DNA of 64,000 nt, taken from NCBI RefSeq assembly GCF_042652925.1, contig NZ_JBHSHC010000099.1:1-64000 (forward strand). Direction: 5' to 3'. This document shows, in pieces, positions 16,805-25,526 of the stretch. The DNA comes from Effusibacillus consociatus. GTDB taxonomy: Bacteria > Bacillota > Bacilli > Tumebacillales > Effusibacillaceae. The translations under genes were made by a program, and so were the position numbers. The notes under the pieces were generated by a model. The model had not been told where the DNA came from and searched no databases. It was given only the letters and a program-made list of their open reading frames with translations. Position 1 is the stretch's first letter. Every line of letters begins with the position of its first letter.

Positions 16805-19800
16805 TCCCACAACAGAAGAGACGATTCTTGTCATCGGTTCAGGTCCGATCGTAATCGGGCAGGCTGCAGAATTTGACTATGCCGGCACGCAAGCCTGTAA
16901 AGCCCTGCGTGAGGAAGGATACCGCGTAATCCTTGTGAATTCCAATCCTGCGACGATTATGACCGATCTGGATGTGGCGGATGTTGTTTATATTGAACCT
17001 TTAAATGTTGAGGTTCTCGAAAGAATCATTGAGAAAGAACGTCCTGACGGACTTCTGGCGACACTTGGCGGTCAGACCGGACTCAACATGGCGGTTGAAC
17101 TGGATGAGGCAGGGGTTCTGGAAAAGTATGGAGTGAAGCTGCTCGGAACATCACTCGAATCAATCAAGCAAGCCGAAGATCGCCAGTTGTTTAAAGACTT
17201 GATGGACTCGATCAAGCAGCCGATTCCGGATTCAAAGGTTGTGGAATCGTTGGAGGAAGGTTTGGCGTTCGTTGAAAAAATCGGACTTCCGGTGATTATC
17301 CGACCTGCCTACACCTTAGGCGGAACGGGCGGCGGCATCGCTGAAACAATGGAAGAATTCAAGACGATCGCAACCCGCGGTCTGAAACAAAGCCCGATCA
17401 GTCAAATCCTGGTTGAGCAAAGCATCAAGGGCTGGAAAGAAATTGAGTATGAAGTGATGCGGGATGCTGCAGACACCTGCATTACCATTTGCAATATGGA
17501 AAATATTGACCCGGTTGGCGTTCATACAGGGGACAGCATCGTGGTGGCTCCTTCGCAAACGCTGACCGATCAGGAATATCAGATGCTGCGGACGGCTGCG
17601 GTAGATATCATTCGGGCTTTGAAAATCGAAGGCGGATGCAATGTCCAGTTTGCGCTTCATCCCACAAGCCGCGAGTATTGTGTGATTGAAGTGAACCCGC
17701 GTGTATCCCGTTCATCCGCGTTGGCTTCCAAAGCGACCGGATATCCGATTGCCAAGATGGCTGCCAAGATCGCAGCGGGCAAGCGCCTGGATGAAATCCT
17801 GAATCCGGTGACAGGCAAGACGTATGCATCTTTTGAACCGGCTCTCGATTATGTAGTGGTGAAAATCCCGCGCTGGCCGTTTGACAAGTTCCCGACAGCC
17901 GATCGCACACTCGGTACTCAGATGAAGGCGACGGGAGAAGTGATGTCGCTGGAGCGTTCATTTGAAGGGGCATTACAAAAAGCGCTGCGATCCCTGGATA
18001 TCGGTCTCGACGGCCTTGAATTAAAAGGCGTGTCCGGGTTGTCCGATTCGGAAATGGAACGGATCCTCGGAAAGGAACCGGACGACCGCCGTTTGTTTGT
18101 TGCAGCAGAAGCCTTGCGCCGCGGCTGGTCGCAAGAGCAGATTTGCAATCTATCAGGCATTGACCGATTTTTCATAGGGAAGTTGGCAAAGTTGATCCGT
18201 TTCGAGAACGAACTGTCGGCAGCAGGTTCCGGGAATTTGCCGGAAGAGCTGTTACTGGAGGCCAAAAAACTTGGTTTCTCGGATGACCGGATCGCTTACC
18301 TGACAGGAGTTACAAACCAGGATGTGCGGGCAGCCCGGTTGGCAGACGGAATTGTACCGTCTTATCTCTTAGTTGATACTTGTGCAGCCGAATTTGAGTC
18401 GGCCACTCCTTATTATTATTCGACCTACAGATCTCAAGATGAAGTACAGCCGTCTTCCCGGAAGAAGGCGCTTGTAATCGGGTCCGGACCGATCCGTATC
18501 GGGCAGGGAATCGAGTTTGACTATTGCTCGGTGCACGCGGTGTGGGCGTTAAAACGGCAGGGCTATGAAACGATTATTATCAATAACAATCCGGAGACGG
18601 TATCGACCGATTTTGACACGGCGGATCGATTGTATTTCGAACCTTTGACGCTGGAAGATGTGCTGTCGGTGATTGAAAAAGAAGGCGTCGAGCAGGTGTT
18701 CATCCAGTACGGCGGGCAAACAGCCATCAACCTTGCCGAGAAGCTGGAAAAAGCGTTAGTTGGAACCAATGTGAAGATTGCGGGTACGCCGCTGGCAGCT
18801 ATCGATCGGGCGGAGGATCGCGACGAGTTTCGCCGGTTCCTGCTGGAACAGGGCATTCCGCAGAGTGAAGGCGGAACTGCCTACGATGTCGAAGGCGCTG
18901 TTGAGGTGGCAGGAAAAATCGGGTACCCGGTGATTGTTCGCCCCTCTTATGTGATTGGCGGGCGAGCAATGGCTGTGGTTCATAACGAAGAGGAACTGCG
19001 CGACTATATGCGCTTGGCTGTTGATGTGAATCCCGAACATCCGGTTCTGATCGATGCGTATCTCGCAGGAAAAGAAGTGGAAGTCGACGCGGTGTGTGAC
19101 GGAGAGAACATCTTGATTCCGGGGATCTTTGAGCACATCGAGCGGGCGGGTGTCCACTCGGGCGATTCGATGGCCGTTTATCCGCCGCAAACCCTTTCGG
19201 AAGCGGAGATTGCAACGATCGTCGACTATACGCAAAAAATCGCCCGGAATTTGCCGGTGATCGGTTTGATTAATATTCAGTTCGTGATCTACGAAGGGCG
19301 AGTGTACGTGCTGGAAGTCAATCCGCGGGCTTCACGGACAGTTCCGATCATCTCGAAGGTGACCGGAATTCCGCTGATCGATCTGTCTGTTCGGGTGCAG
19401 CAGGGACAGAGGTTGACAGAATGCGGATACGGAACGGGTCTTGCCGCAAATCAGTCCTATGTGGTGGTAAAAGCACCAGTCTTTTCGTTCGCGAAGATTA
19501 CCGGCTTTGATATTCATCTCGGTCCTGAAATGAAATCGACCGGTGAAGTGCTTGGCATCGGGGACGATTATGCAGCCGCAGCCGCCAGCGCCTTTGCTGG
19601 AATGGGTATCGGATTAAAGCCTGGCGGATTGTTCTGCTCAATTACAGAGCGTGAGAAGGCGGCTGCCGTTCCATTGTTAAAACGTTATGCACAACTCGGC
19701 TTCGAGCTTTACGCGACACTGCAAACAGCGAGTATTCTAGAGCAGAACCGCGTGCAGGGGGTAACTCCCGTCGAGAAGAGCCAAGAGGCGATTGAGCAAC

Positions 19801-20009
19801 TGTTGAAGTCGGGGGCGATTCAACTCGTGTTGAATATCCCTACGAAAGGGCAGGATCCGGAACGGTTGGGGTTCTGGTTAAGAAGATACAGCGTAGAGAC
19901 GAGAGTGCCTTGTCTTACATCACTCGATACGGCAAGTGCCCTGTTAATGGTTTTGGAAGAACGGGCTGAGGTGACACCGAAGCCATTGGCACCGGTGGTC
20001 GCTCGTTAA
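16788..20009 (+). CDS. carB: Carbamoyl-phosphate synthase large subunit
   Basis: Makes carbamoyl phosphate from bicarbonate, ammonia and two ATP. It has 1073 residues, with two homologous ATP-grasp halves, each opened by the dinucleotide motif (VIGSGPIVIGQAAEFDYAG-type in the first, VIGSGPIRIGQGIEFDYCS-type in the second), then the C-terminal MGS-like allosteric domain. I choose TTG 16788 because GGGAGGGG lies 7 nt upstream and the next residues lead directly into the first ATP-grasp half. It overlaps carA by 17 bp, implying coupled translation. argF follows after 110 bp with no terminator, so carAB-argF may be one transcript. Confidence 0.96.
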   Translation: MSTQLSPTTEETILVIGSGPIVIGQAAEFDYAGTQACKALREEGYRVILVNSNPATIMTDLDVADVVYIEPLNVEVLERIIEKERPDGLLATLGGQTGLNMAVELDEAGVLEKYGVKLLGTSLESIKQAEDRQLFKDLMDSIKQPIPDSKVVESLEEGLAFVEKIGLPVIIRPAYTLGGTGGGIAETMEEFKTIATRGLKQSPISQILVEQSIKGWKEIEYEVMRDAADTCITICNMENIDPVGVHTGDSIVVAPSQTLTDQEYQMLRTAAVDIIRALKIEGGCNVQFALHPTSREYCVIEVNPRVSRSSALASKATGYPIAKMAAKIAAGKRLDEILNPVTGKTYASFEPALDYVVVKIPRWPFDKFPTADRTLGTQMKATGEVMSLERSFEGALQKALRSLDIGLDGLELKGVSGLSDSEMERILGKEPDDRRLFVAAEALRRGWSQEQICNLSGIDRFFIGKLAKLIRFENELSAAGSGNLPEELLLEAKKLGFSDDRIAYLTGVTNQDVRAARLADGIVPSYLLVDTCAAEFESATPYYYSTYRSQDEVQPSSRKKALVIGSGPIRIGQGIEFDYCSVHAVWALKRQGYETIIINNNPETVSTDFDTADRLYFEPLTLEDVLSVIEKEGVEQVFIQYGGQTAINLAEKLEKALVGTNVKIAGTPLAAIDRAEDRDEFRRFLLEQGIPQSEGGTAYDVEGAVEVAGKIGYPVIVRPSYVIGGRAMAVVHNEEELRDYMRLAVDVNPEHPVLIDAYLAGKEVEVDAVCDGENILIPGIFEHIERAGVHSGDSMAVYPPQTLSEAEIATIVDYTQKIARNLPVIGLINIQFVIYEGRVYVLEVNPRASRTVPIISKVTGIPLIDLSVRVQQGQRLTECGYGTGLAANQSYVVVKAPVFSFAKITGFDIHLGPEMKSTGEVLGIGDDYAAAAASAFAGMGIGLKPGGLFCSITEREKAAAVPLLKRYAQLGFELYATLQTASILEQNRVQGVTPVEKSQEAIEQLLKSGAIQLVLNIPTKGQDPERLGFWLRRYSVETRVPCLTSLDTASALLMVLEERAEVTPKPLAPVVAR

Positions 20010-20043
20010 TTAAGGCCAGGGAAATAGCTTTAATAATAATACG

Positions 20044-20098
20044 GGGCCCCCACAAAGTACTCGGTGCAGCTGTAACGCTTCACGTCACTTTGTGGGGT
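20044..20098 (+). repeat. Long hairpin element, copy 1 (before argF)
   Basis: CCCCACAAAGT (20048-20058) pairs perfectly with ACTTTGTGGGG (20087-20097) around a 28-nt loop that begins ACTCGG and ends GCTTCACGTC. A second copy lies at 43461-43515 with the same loop ends. The right arm ends 22 nt before the argF start codon and just before its Shine-Dalgarno sequence. There is no T-run, so it is not a simple terminator. Confidence 0.8.
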
Positions 20099-20119
20099 GT
20101 TTCGGGGAGGTAGAGAGGA

Positions 20120-21088
20120 ATGGCAAAATCAGTTCCTATGGTTCGGGATTGGCAATTGAATCGGCTGAAAGGTCGGGATTTCATCGATTTTGCGGATTAT
20201 ACTCCAGCCGAGTTGGAATACTTGTTGAATCTGGCGGAGACGATTAAAGAAAAACAAAAGAAAGGCGAGATGTATCAGCCGCTTCTCGGAAAAACGCTTG
20301 GTATGTTCTTTACCAAGGCATCGACGCGGACTCGAGTCTCATTTGAAGTGGGGATGTTTCAATTAGGCGGTCATGCGCTTTTTCTGTCGGGCAGTGATAC
20401 CCAGATCGGCCGTGGGGAACCAATCTCCGATACGGCAAGAGTGATGTCCCGGTATGTGGATGGGATTATGATTCGGACATTCGGCCATGATGATGTCGTC
20501 GAGTTGGCTGAACATGCGGATATTCCCGTCATTAACGCGTTAACGGATCTGCATCATCCCTGCCAAGTGCTGGCCGACATCTTGACCTTGAAAGAGTACA
20601 AAGGCAAATTGCAAGGTCTCACGGTCGCGTACGTGGGAGATGGAAATAATATGGCTAACTCCTGGATTCAGGCGGCTCCGAAGTTCGGTTTGAATATGCG
20701 CGTGGCAACACCGACCGGATATGAGTGCGATCCTGCGGTTGTGGAACAAACCAAGAAATTTGCCAAGGAATACGGGACGGAACTGGTATTCACAAACGAT
20801 CCTGTGGAAGCGGTACAGGGCGCAGATCTCGTGTATACGGATGTGTGGGCGAGTATGGGCCAGGAAGCGGAACAGGAAGAGAGGGTGCAGAAGTTCGCTG
20901 ATTACCAGGTGAACGAGGCGCTGTGCAGCCATGCGAAGCCTGATTATCTGTTTATGCACTGCCTGCCTGCACATCGGGGTGAGGAAGTGACGGCCGAGAT
21001 TATCGATGGCCCGCATTCGGTGATTTTCGATGAGGCGGAAAACCGGCTGCATGTGCAAAAGGCGATTCTCGCCGCTACCCTTGGGTAG
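20120..21088 (+). CDS. argF: Ornithine carbamoyltransferase
   Basis: Transfers the carbamoyl group to ornithine, giving citrulline. It has 322 residues. The carbamoyl-phosphate motif S-T-R-T-R is near residue 68, the HHPCQVLAD segment in the middle and the ornithine-binding MHCLPAHRGEE near the end. ATG 20120 has GGGGAGG about 9 nt upstream. It follows carB by 110 bp, and the gap is filled by the hairpin element. Catabolic arcB is an alternative name for this family, but the surrounding biosynthetic genes favour argF. Confidence 0.96.
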   Translation: MAKSVPMVRDWQLNRLKGRDFIDFADYTPAELEYLLNLAETIKEKQKKGEMYQPLLGKTLGMFFTKASTRTRVSFEVGMFQLGGHALFLSGSDTQIGRGEPISDTARVMSRYVDGIMIRTFGHDDVVELAEHADIPVINALTDLHHPCQVLADILTLKEYKGKLQGLTVAYVGDGNNMANSWIQAAPKFGLNMRVATPTGYECDPAVVEQTKKFAKEYGTELVFTNDPVEAVQGADLVYTDVWASMGQEAEQEERVQKFADYQVNEALCSHAKPDYLFMHCLPAHRGEEVTAEIIDGPHSVIFDEAENRLHVQKAILAATLG

Positions 21089-21092
21089 CCGC

Positions 21093-21129
21093 TTGAATGT
21101 CAAAATGTTTTCATAGATAATTATTCAGG
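21093..21129 (+). promoter_or_regulatory. argG promoter with ARG box over the -10
   Basis: TTGAAT (21093-21098), a 17-bp spacer and GATAAT (21116-21121) form a sigma-A promoter. CATAGATAATTATTCAGG (21112-21129) matches the ARG box consensus with mismatches at positions 1, 4 and 18. It gives argG its own arginine-responsive start. Confidence 0.72.
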
Positions 21130-21176
21130 TGTTGAACAGAGTCGAAATGATTTTCAATTGAATGGAGCGAGAACGG

Positions 21177-22415
21177 ATGGCGAAGCAGAAAATTGTGTTG
21201 GCGTATTCCGGCGGATTGGATACGTCCGTTATTTTAACCTGGCTGAAAGAGACTTATGATGCCGAGATTGTCGCCTTTACGGCAGATATCGGGCAAAAGG
21301 AGGAACTGGAAGGGCTCGAAGAAAAGGCGCTGCGTACGGGTGCGAGCAAAGTGTACATCGACGATTTGCGCGACGAGTTCGCACGGGACTTTATTTACCC
21401 GATGTTCCAAGCCGGGGCGCTTTACGAAGGACAGTACTTGCTCGGCACGAGCATTGCCCGTCCGCTGATCGCCAAGCGGATGGTTGAAATTGCTCGAGCT
21501 GAAGGGGCAACTGCGATTGCGCATGGCGCAACTGGAAAAGGGAACGACCAGGTGAGATTCGAGCTTACAGCGGCAGCTTTGGCTCCGGAATTGGAAGTGA
21601 TCGCTCCGTGGAGGGTCGAGGGGTTTCGCCAACAATTCCCGGGCAGAGCGGAAATGATCGCGTATGCGGAGAAGCACGGGATTCAGGTGCAGGCAACTGC
21701 GTCGAAGCCCTATTCCATGGACCGCAATCTGCTCCATATCAGCTTTGAGAGCGGCATTTTGGAAGACCCTTGGTTTGACGCGAGCAGTGTGGAAAGCAAA
21801 GACATGTATGTGCTTAGCGTTTCGCCTGAGGAAGCACCGGATCAACCGGAATACTTAGAGTTGGATTTTGAACAGGGGAATTGCGTCGGATTGAACGGGG
21901 AGCGCATGTCACCGCTCCAGGTTATGGAGAAGCTCAACGAGCTCGGTGGGAAACACGGGATCGGACGCGTGGACATGGTAGAGAACCGTTTTGTCGGCAT
22001 GAAGAGCCGCGGGGTTTATGAAACTCCGGGGGGCACGATCCTGTTTATCGCCCATCGCAAAATGGAGTCGATCACGATGGACCGCGAAGTGATGCAGCTG
22101 CGCGATTCGCTCATTCCCCGTTACAGCACGCTTGTTTACAACGGCTTTTGGTTCGCACCGGAACGGCTGGCGCTGCAGGCACTGGTCACCGAGAGTCAGA
22201 AAAATGTGACCGGCACGGTTCGAGTGAAACTGTACAAAGGGAACGTAATTGGTGCCGGGGTGAAGAGTCCGGTGAGCTTGTACAATCCGAATATCGCGAC
22301 GATGGAAGCTGACCCAACGCAGGCGTACAATCAATCTGACGCGACCGGTTTTATTCGTCTGAACGCGCTGCGTCTGAAAGTGGCATCTGGTGTGCAGCAG
22401 AACACGGACAAATAA
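21177..22415 (+). CDS. argG: Argininosuccinate synthase
   Basis: ATP-dependent ligation of citrulline and aspartate. It has 412 residues from ATG 21177, chosen because GGAGCGAG lies 6-9 nt upstream, while the in-frame ATG at 21162 has none. The PP-loop AYSGGLDTS is at residues 7-15; ARPLIAKRMVEIA, HGATGKGNDQVRFE and the SKPYSMDRNL segment follow. It is transcribed from its own promoter with an ARG box; a hairpin terminator lies 45 bp downstream, within a hairpin array. Confidence 0.97.
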   Translation: MAKQKIVLAYSGGLDTSVILTWLKETYDAEIVAFTADIGQKEELEGLEEKALRTGASKVYIDDLRDEFARDFIYPMFQAGALYEGQYLLGTSIARPLIAKRMVEIARAEGATAIAHGATGKGNDQVRFELTAAALAPELEVIAPWRVEGFRQQFPGRAEMIAYAEKHGIQVQATASKPYSMDRNLLHISFESGILEDPWFDASSVESKDMYVLSVSPEEAPDQPEYLELDFEQGNCVGLNGERMSPLQVMEKLNELGGKHGIGRVDMVENRFVGMKSRGVYETPGGTILFIAHRKMESITMDREVMQLRDSLIPRYSTLVYNGFWFAPERLALQALVTESQKNVTGTVRVKLYKGNVIGAGVKSPVSLYNPNIATMEADPTQAYNQSDATGFIRLNALRLKVASGVQQNTDK

Positions 22416-22654
22416 GACGTCTCCGACGGGGAACGAGGAGCAAGTTTGTAAGGCATGTTCGGAATAAGACCTTTTGGAGGTCTTATTCCTGCGTTTTTTT
22501 GTGGTGTTTTCTAAATAGCTCCTTTTGCAGGTGTTATTTCACCGTGTGGAAGCGGATTAGGGTCCGAAAAACATCAAATAAGACCCTTATAGTCCTTTAT
22601 TTTGCAAATTAACCCTGAAAATCGGGAAATAAGACCTTGTCAGTCTCTTATTTC
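22410..22654 (+). repeat. Array of degenerate AAATAAGACC hairpins between argG and argH
   Basis: The motif AAATAAGAC(C) or close variants recurs at 22410, 22462, 22513, 22576 and 22627, giving spacings of 52, 51, 63 and 51 bp. Four of the five (all but the first, which overlaps the argG stop codon) are followed by an inverted copy. The best is GGAATAAGACC (22461-22471) with GGTCTTATTCC (22479-22489); the last is GAAATAAGA (22626-22634) with TCTTATTTC (22646-22654). The sequences between hairpins are unrelated. This fills most of the 308-bp gap before argH. Confidence 0.65.
22461..22500 (+). terminator. Intrinsic terminator of argG
   Basis: Perfect 11-bp stem GGAATAAGACC / GGTCTTATTCC with a 7-nt loop, followed by TGCGTTTTTTT. 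It is also the best-conserved unit of the hairpin array. Confidence 0.85.
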
Positions 22655-22723
22655 AGCAGCGCACCTAATTCTGACTTAGTGGGCAAAGCGATTAAGGGAC
22701 ACAGTGAGAAAGGAAGTACTGAA

Positions 22724-24154
22724 ATGTCAAAACTATGGGGCGGACGTTTTACAAAACCAACAGACAAGCTGGTGGAAGAGTTTACGGCTTCCATCACTTT
22801 CGATCAAAAATTGGCCGTTGATGATATCCGGGGCTCGCTGGCTCATGTAAAAATGTTAGGCGCATGCGGCATTATCCCGCAGGAAGATGCAGATAAGATC
22901 CGTGAGGGATTGCTCTCGATTCTGGAAGATGTGAAAGCGGGCAAGCTCACTTATGCGGTTGAAAATGAAGACATCCATATGAATATTGAGAAATACCTGA
23001 TTGAACGGATTGGTCCGGTCGGAGGCAAGCTTCACACAGGACGTTCGCGAAACGATCAGGTGGCAACCGATATGCACCTGTATTTGCGCCGCGAGACCAA
23101 GCAGATTATCGCCCTGTTGGTTGACGTAATGCAGGCTCTTGTAGACTCGGCGGACAAGCATTTCGACGTGATCATACCGGGGTATACTCATCTGCAGCGT
23201 GCACAACCGGTTTTGTTTGCCCATCATTTGCTGGCCTATGTGGGCATGTTCTCGCGGGATGCGGAACGTTTGGAGGATGCATTGAAGCGAATTGACATTC
23301 TGCCGCTAGGGGCGGGTGCCTTAGCGGGTACGACGTTCCCGATTGACCGTGAACTGGTTGCGAAAGAACTCGGTTTCTCGCGTATCTACGACAACTCGAT
23401 GGATGCGGTAAGTGACCGCGATTTCATTTTGGAATTTCTCAGCCACGCTTCGATTCTCATGATGCACCTGTCCCGTTTTTGTGAAGAACTGGTACTTTGG
23501 TCTTCCACCGAATTCGGTTTCGTGGAACTGGACGATGCCTATTGTACAGGTTCGTCGATCATGCCTCAGAAGAAGAATCCGGATGTTGCCGAATTGGTCC
23601 GCGGAAAATCGGGCCGGGTCTATGGCAATCTGTTCGGTCTGTTAACGGTGCTCAAGAGCCTGCCGCTTGCTTATAACAAGGATCTGCAGGAAGACAAAGA
23701 GGGCATGTTTGATACGGTGGAGACTCTGAAAGGTTCATTGGCCCTTTTTGCTGACATGATCCGGACCATGGAAGTCCGCAAAGAACGGTTGGCTCAAGTC
23801 GTGAAAGAAGACTTCTCAAATGCCACTGACCTGGCTGACTATCTTGTTCGCAAAGGGCTGCCGTTCCGTCAGGCGCATGAGGTGATCGGAAAGCTCGTAC
23901 TGTATTGTATCTCCAACGGCAAGTTCCTGGCCGATTTGACAGTAGAGGAATACAAGGAGCACAGTCCGCTTTTTGAACAGGATGTGTATCATGTGATCGA
24001 TATTCAGACGGTTGTGGATGCACGGAATGTCCATGGCGGAACCGGCAGTGAGCGGGTTAAACAGGCGCTTGCGAAAGCGAAAAGTCTCACGTCAGATTTG
24101 GGGAATTGGGTGGAAGCCGCATTGGAAAAGGAAGAATGGGAGCCCAAGGCTTAA
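22724..24154 (+). CDS. argH: Argininosuccinate lyase
   Basis: Splits argininosuccinate into arginine and fumarate, the last step of the pathway. It has 476 residues from ATG 22724 (AAAGGA upstream), opening with the family's MSKLWGGRF; the frame continues 5' into the hairpin array but has no start signal there. The aspartase/fumarase signature GSSIMPQKKNPD is intact, as are TGRSRNDQVATD and the YTHLQRAQP segment. No ARG box was seen directly upstream, so its expression signal is unclear. A strong terminator follows. Confidence 0.96.
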   Translation: MSKLWGGRFTKPTDKLVEEFTASITFDQKLAVDDIRGSLAHVKMLGACGIIPQEDADKIREGLLSILEDVKAGKLTYAVENEDIHMNIEKYLIERIGPVGGKLHTGRSRNDQVATDMHLYLRRETKQIIALLVDVMQALVDSADKHFDVIIPGYTHLQRAQPVLFAHHLLAYVGMFSRDAERLEDALKRIDILPLGAGALAGTTFPIDRELVAKELGFSRIYDNSMDAVSDRDFILEFLSHASILMMHLSRFCEELVLWSSTEFGFVELDDAYCTGSSIMPQKKNPDVAELVRGKSGRVYGNLFGLLTVLKSLPLAYNKDLQEDKEGMFDTVETLKGSLALFADMIRTMEVRKERLAQVVKEDFSNATDLADYLVRKGLPFRQAHEVIGKLVLYCISNGKFLADLTVEEYKEHSPLFEQDVYHVIDIQTVVDARNVHGGTGSERVKQALAKAKSLTSDLGNWVEAALEKEEWEPKA

Positions 24155-24173
24155 CCGTCAGGTAAACAAAAAG

Positions 24174-24210
24174 AAACGCCTTTCCTTAGTTTAAGGAGAG
24201 GCGTTTTTGG
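24174..24210 (+). terminator. Intrinsic terminator of argH
   Basis: AAACGCCTTTCCTTA (24174-24188) pairs with TAAGGAGAGGCGTTT (24192-24206) with one G·T pair and a 3-nt loop; T-run follows. Being nearly symmetrical, it can also serve the convergent minus-strand gene. Confidence 0.92.
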
Positions 24211-24220
24211 TTGGGTTTTT

Positions 24221-24415
24221 CTACAGTTCGGACGATTTTCGCAGGGATGATTCGGCAGCAGCTTTTTTGATATCCTCTTTTAAGCGATGGGGAAACCCTG
24301 AGTACTGACTGCATGTTTTACAAATCATTCCGTGCGACTCCAACATGATCGATTCAAATTCGGACGGAACAAACCAAGGCTCATTACACACTGTGCACAA
24401 AACCACCAATTGCAT
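24221..24415 (-). CDS. Small protein with two Cys-x2-Cys pairs
   Basis: A 64-residue protein with C-T-V-C near residue 7 and C-K-T-C near residue 32, a spacing suited to one zinc ribbon, then a basic helical tail ending in KKAAAESSLRKSSEL. Not recognised as a named family. It sits convergent to argH and downstream (same strand) of the ParA-like gene at 24485, 70 bp away, so the two may be cotranscribed. A structural or regulatory zinc-binding role is the only inference the sequence allows. Confidence 0.6.
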   Translation of the reverse strand: MQLVVLCTVCNEPWFVPSEFESIMLESHGMICKTCSQYSGFPHRLKEDIKKAAAESSLRKSSEL

Positions 24416-24484
24416 CTGAATCCCCTCCCAGTCAATTCGTTTACTAGAAGAATGGACAAGACTGGTAGTTTTTATACTCAGTGC

Positions 24485-25285
24485 CTACCGATTCAGCCCA
24501 AAGCCAATCTGGGCGATATAGACCTCGCTTTGAAACTGCTGCAGAATCGTTCCGTAATCATATTTGATGAAAATCGGCACGATCGATTCGATTGCTTCCT
24601 CATAAGGTTGGCCGCATACCTCGCGTAACTGCACATACTTCTGGAACAGAATGGCCTTGTCAAAATTGATGCCTAACTGATAAGCCCCTTTTCCCAGCTG
24701 CTCCTTCGGCATTTCCTTAAACTTGGCTACAAGCTCCTGATATTTGTCAATATAATTGCGGTGCAAGAAGTAAATGGAATAATCCCGGTAAATGAGTTTG
24801 CCGACATCATCAATGTTTTGCTTCGGTTTGGCAAAGCCGATCATATGGTTGTCGTGTTCCAGCACATAGGTTTCATCGTTATGCAGTTCGTTCACCAAAT
24901 CCCGGCTCTTTCTGTCAAACAGTCTATTAAACTTGATCACGTGGTGCAGCGTTTCGGAAAAGCGGGAATCGTCCTCCCCGAGTATAAATAAACGGTCGGC
25001 CATCGGTAACAGCTTCAGGATGTCTGCCGAAAGTCCGCTCGAGGCATCGTATACGACAATATCAAAAGCCGATTTCAATTCTTTTATTTTCTGCTTTTGT
25101 TCATCGAAAGACAATTCTGCAAATTTATGCACCGTTTCTTTCGTAATCGGTTCTTTTTCCAGGATACCGTTTGAGACAAAGGCGATAGAGAGTGATGTGT
25201 TTTGTCTTAACCAATTGGCGACTAACAGTGCCGTCTCTGTTACTCCGGCCTTTTCTTTCGGGGAATAAAACCCTACCAAATACAT
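24485..25285 (-). CDS. Degenerate ParA/MinD-like protein
   Basis: A 266-residue soluble protein. The N-terminus begins with a beta strand and a loop in the position of the ParA/MinD deviant Walker A, but reads SPKEKAGVTET instead of K-G-G-x-G-K-T, so the GK[T/S] core is lost. FDIVVYDASSG resembles the family's Walker B strand. The second half lacks familiar motifs and is rich in Tyr, Phe and Lys. It is probably a SIMIBI-fold protein that no longer hydrolyses ATP, perhaps with a scaffolding role, but this is inference. It is divergent from ftsE and upstream of the small zinc-ribbon gene. Confidence 0.6.
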   Translation of the reverse strand: MYLVGFYSPKEKAGVTETALLVANWLRQNTSLSIAFVSNGILEKEPITKETVHKFAELSFDEQKQKIKELKSAFDIVVYDASSGLSADILKLLPMADRLFILGEDDSRFSETLHHVIKFNRLFDRKSRDLVNELHNDETYVLEHDNHMIGFAKPKQNIDDVGKLIYRDYSIYFLHRNYIDKYQELVAKFKEMPKEQLGKGAYQLGINFDKAILFQKYVQLREVCGQPYEEAIESIVPIFIKYDYGTILQQFQSEVYIAQIGFGLNR

Positions 25286-25400
25286 GCTGATCGCTCCTCT
25301 CTAATTTAAGTTTACTAGATTTTTCATAGTCCTGCCAAACAATACCTCGCCAGCAAGAGGGAAAAGTCCTGTATAATTCAATAAGGAGACAGGATTTTGC

Positions 25401-25526
25401 ATGAAAGCTGTCGAAAAAAGAAAAAGATTGGCAGGGGCCGGAACGGGATTGCACAGGGTCGTTATGGGGCTGGGTAAGCGCCATCAGCGAATACTGACAG
25501 AGGATGTGGATAATAGCGATGATTGA
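25401..25526 (+). CDS. Candidate 41-residue basic peptide overlapping the ftsE start
   Basis: ATG 25401 is preceded by AAGGAG (25383-25388, 12 nt away). The ORF encodes a Lys/Arg-rich N-terminal half and an acidic tail, and stops at 25524-25526, overlapping the ftsE ATG (25519). The ftsE start itself has only a weak ribosome binding site, so translation of this peptide could feed ftsE by coupling. A TATAAT at 25372-25377 may be the -10 of the shared promoter. Not recognised as a family; it could instead be untranslated leader. Confidence 0.35.
   Translation: MKAVEKRKRLAGAGTGLHRVVMGLGKRHQRILTEDVDNSDD

Noticed and set aside
20010..20119. Transcription terminator between carB and argF
   Set aside because: The hairpin has a perfect stem, but the T-run is absent (TGTTTCGG follows) and a second copy elsewhere shows it is a repeated element.
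22410..22654. CRISPR-like array between argG and argH
   Set aside because: Spacing is about 51 bp, but repeat units are degenerate, mostly self-complementary hairpins, and spacers vary from about 20 to 35 bp. No cas genes are near. It is better described as an intergenic hairpin array.
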